Of a DNA stretch of 41,349 nt, positions 39,373 to 41,349 are shown piece after piece. The position numbers were made by a program, and so were the translations under genes. Under the pieces are notes generated by a model, which made no database searches, was not told where the DNA came from, and saw only the letters and a program-made list of their open reading frames with translations. The first letter of the stretch is position 1, and each line of letters begins with the position of its first letter. The DNA comes from a virus. Location: IMG/VR virus record IMGVR_UViG_3300033148_001652, positions 1-41,349 of that record; one strand, written 5' to 3'.

Positions 39373-40153
39373 AGTTTTCTATAAGGAATATATAAGTGGA
39401 TTAAAAAGAGAGATATCTGTTATTAAAACAGGTATCTCTTCTTTAAATAAAGTTAAAAAGATAATAGTAAATAAACTAACTCCAAATGAAGATAACGTAT
39501 TACTAATAACAAAACGTAGTTTAGATAGTATAAAAAATGATACTGAACTAAATTTATCGTCCTTAGAATCGAACACACAGTTTTTTGTCGTACCATTGGG
39601 CGGTTTAACAAAATCTAAGCTACTTCGCGAGTTAGAAAAAGTCGTCGGATTGAATGTAATATTAGATAAGAGATATAAGAAGTTAGATAAACTAAAAAAA
39701 GAAATATTAAGTTATACTATATATAAAGATGTTATAAGTATATTTAATAAGTCAATGGTTGATGAGATACTTAAAGGAGAAAGTTTTAATTTAGGGTTTG
39801 GAATTGGTATAATAAAAATAAGAAAGAAGAAAAGAAATTTATTAAAACCTGTAATAGATTGGAATGAATCTAAGAAACTTAAACAACAAATTATTAATGA
39901 AGGTGGTACACCTTATGAAGTCACTAAACGTGATGTAGAAGGTAAACCATTAGAGAATAATGGTGGTGAAAAATACTTTGTTTATAGAACAGATGAATAT
40001 AGTTGTTGGTGGTATTGGTATAAATCACATTCAACATTAGCTAACTTAGAGTTATATTCTTTTAGTCCTACTACAGGAGAAAATGGTAATGTAAAGAAGT
40101 TGTCAAGATATAGAAATGATAACGAATACGCGGATTTAAATTATACAATGTAA
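39359..40153 (+). CDS. Conserved crAss-like neck/tail barrel protein
   Basis: 264 aa. An N-terminal helical, Lys-rich half is followed by FNLGFGIGIIKIRKKKRNLLKPVIDWNESKKLKQQIINEGGTPYEVTKRDVEG, a pattern (GxGxIxIRxKK...PxIDWxxSxxLK) recurring in crAss-like structural proteins, and ends in an aromatic-rich segment (EYSCWWYWYKSHS). Likely a ring or barrel component. Its stop overlaps the next start by 1 nt. Confidence 0.75.
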   Translation: MVNSKVFYKEYISGLKREISVIKTGISSLNKVKKIIVNKLTPNEDNVLLITKRSLDSIKNDTELNLSSLESNTQFFVVPLGGLTKSKLLRELEKVVGLNVILDKRYKKLDKLKKEILSYTIYKDVISIFNKSMVDEILKGESFNLGFGIGIIKIRKKKRNLLKPVIDWNESKKLKQQIINEGGTPYEVTKRDVEGKPLENNGGEKYFVYRTDEYSCWWYWYKSHSTLANLELYSFSPTTGENGNVKKLSRYRNDNEYADLNYTM

Positions 40154-40881
40154 TGGCAATATATAAGAATGTTTCATCTAAGCAAGTAATAGCTAAAATA
40201 TATAGAGATTTTAGACCTTCTGATAGTAACTGGGTAAATGATGCAGTTGAATGGATGGGAGAAGCTATTGAATATATTGGTGCTTATACTGAATATGTTT
40301 TACAACCTTTTCCTGTAACAGTGAAAGAATTTAAAGCTAAACTACCTTGTTCATTAGAATTCATAGAAGGTATTGAATATGAAGGTGCTTACTTACAACC
40401 TAGTGGTTCATCTAATACTATACAGGGGAATGGAATTGATTTACCTCTACATACTAATGAGAGTTATAAAATTAATCCTAATTATATTCATACAACATTT
40501 GAAGAAGGTGATATAATAATACATGGTTTAAGTGTACCTGTAGATTGTGATGGGTTTCCTTTAGTTCCAGATTCAATGGAATTTAAACAAGCTTTAGCAT
40601 GGTATATAATGTTTAGATTAGTAGCTAGAGGTTCAAAACATCAAGTATATAAAGACCCTATGTTCATGGAAGCTACTTGGGAAAAGTGGGCAGTACGTGC
40701 TAGAAATAGAGCTTATGCACCTGATATAGATGGTTACGAGAAATTTAAAAATAGTTGGAATAATATTATTATAGATGTTGATAAAGCTAAAAAACTATTT
40801 AATACTGATTTAGAAGTACTTAGTCAAGCAGATGACCCTAATACTAAATTTATAAGTAATTTTACAATAGTTAGAGAATGA
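40153..40881 (+). CDS. Tail tubular / ring protein (crAss-like, P22 gp4-type role)
   Basis: 242 aa. MAIYKNVSSKQVIAKIYRDFRPSDSNWVNDAVEWMGEAIEYIGAYTEYVLQPFPVTVKEFKAKLPCSLEFIEGIEYEG is the recognisable start of the crAss-like tail tubular (ring 1) protein. Further on, EFKQALAWYIMFRLVARGSKHQVYKDPMFMEATWEKWAVRARNRAYAPD. It forms the adaptor directly below the portal. Overlaps the muzzle gene by 4 nt (ATGA). Confidence 0.85.
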   Translation: MAIYKNVSSKQVIAKIYRDFRPSDSNWVNDAVEWMGEAIEYIGAYTEYVLQPFPVTVKEFKAKLPCSLEFIEGIEYEGAYLQPSGSSNTIQGNGIDLPLHTNESYKINPNYIHTTFEEGDIIIHGLSVPVDCDGFPLVPDSMEFKQALAWYIMFRLVARGSKHQVYKDPMFMEATWEKWAVRARNRAYAPDIDGYEKFKNSWNNIIIDVDKAKKLFNTDLEVLSQADDPNTKFISNFTIVRE

Positions 40882-41349
40882 GTTTAAACGGAGGATTAAA
40901 TACAGATATACAACCTTATCATCAACCTAAGAATAGTTGGAGACATGCTAAGAACATTCTAATTAGTAAAGGATTTAATTCTATTACTAATGAAGAAGGC
41001 TTTAATCTACATCATACAGTTACAGATAAAACTATTATTGGTATTGTTAAAACTACTAATGATTTAATTATATTTTCTACTGATGATACAACTAGTGAAA
41101 TAGGTATTATAGAAGACAATGGAAATTATGTTAAAGTAATTGAAAGTATTCATTTAGGGTTTTTAAAAGAGAATCCAATAGAAGGTGTTGCAAAAAGAAA
41201 TTTTAGAGAAGAGTTAATTGTTGCTTGGTGTGATGGTTTAAATGATTCTGCAACTCCACCTAGATTATTAAATTTAACTAATTTACCATTTGTATTAGAT
41301 GGTAATTTAGAATTTGTAACAAGTGCTAATGCTAGATTAACTTATTTAA
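40878..41349 (+). CDS. Tail stabilisation/muzzle protein, 3' end outside window
   Basis: 157 codons visible, open to the right edge. MSLNGGLNTDIQPYHQPKNSWRHAKNILISKGFNSITNEEGF is the typical opening of the crAss-like stabilisation protein (muzzle, P22 gp10-like): NGGLNTD, then QPKNxxRxAxN. A beta-propeller-like series follows (IIGIVKTTNDLIIFSTDD...; RNFREELIVAWCDGLND). It forms the tip of the tail barrel. Confidence 0.85.
   Translation, partial: MSLNGGLNTDIQPYHQPKNSWRHAKNILISKGFNSITNEEGFNLHHTVTDKTIIGIVKTTNDLIIFSTDDTTSEIGIIEDNGNYVKVIESIHLGFLKENPIEGVAKRNFREELIVAWCDGLNDSATPPRLLNLTNLPFVLDGNLEFVTSANARLTYL

Noticed and set aside
15291-41349. Stop-codon reassignment in the late arm, known from other crAss-like phages
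   Set aside because: All late genes are full length in the standard bacterial code; no in-frame TAG or TGA interrupts a conserved protein.
1-41349. CRISPR array, integrase, transposase or attachment site
   Set aside because: No spaced direct-repeat array and no recombinase- or transposase-like protein is present in the window.

Overview
The window is part of an A+T-rich, strictly lytic-looking tailed phage genome. The layout and proteins match a crAss-like phage (Crassvirales) that infects a Bacteroidota host, probably a flavobacterium-like one. The evidence is a crAss-type block of terminase, 780-aa portal, acidic scaffold-like protein and 490-aa major capsid protein, ending in the ring and muzzle-type tail-neck genes. 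Host-side evidence is two clear Bacteroidota sigma-A promoters (TTG ... TAnnTTTG), A-rich start regions without Shine-Dalgarno sequences, and flavobacterial signal peptides. Family names rest on recognition of sequence patterns; no database search was run. Genetic code 11 fits every gene; no stop-codon recoding is needed.

Layout. Two divergent arms meet at about 14.76-15.29 kb. The leftward arm (1-14761, minus strand) carries replication and accessory genes: a family A DNA polymerase, an SF1 (Dda/RecD-like) helicase, a secreted glucosaminidase-like lysin, and about 30 very small genes, many of them single-span membrane or exported proteins. The rightward arm (15291 to the end, plus strand) is the late module: small DNA-binding-like protein, PD-(D/E)XK nuclease, amidase, TerL, portal, scaffold, MCP, head/neck proteins, fibre and collar proteins, an unexpected SAM-methyltransferase-like protein, a papain-fold (NlpC/P60-like) hydrolase, ring/tubular proteins and the start of the muzzle/stabilisation protein.

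The unusual part is the leftward arm between about 7.0 and 14.3 kb. Nearly every gap there holds either a compact intrinsic terminator or a larger RNA-like element closed by a long inverted repeat of 10-15 bp (7038-7100, 8454-8630, 9330-9384, 10316-10404, 12146-12214, 12714-12835). These sit just after one stop codon and 16-43 nt before the next start codon. A gene-free stretch at 13079-13600 is filled with at least four further helical units, including a four-way cloverleaf. About a dozen unrelated genes in this arm also share a start-site leader (consensus TTTAAACTTTACAACTATG). Between two of the structured elements lies a gene for a membrane-anchored protein with an S3/Era-type KH RNA-binding domain. 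Together these suggest an RNA-centred system in the early/accessory arm. The helices and the KH motif are seen directly; the functional link between them is inference.

Working model: host RNA polymerase (or the virion RNA polymerase known from crAss-like phages) transcribes the leftward arm. The strong sigma-A promoter at 15242-15272 drives the late arm, where head assembly, neck, fibres and wall-degrading enzymes are encoded in order of use.
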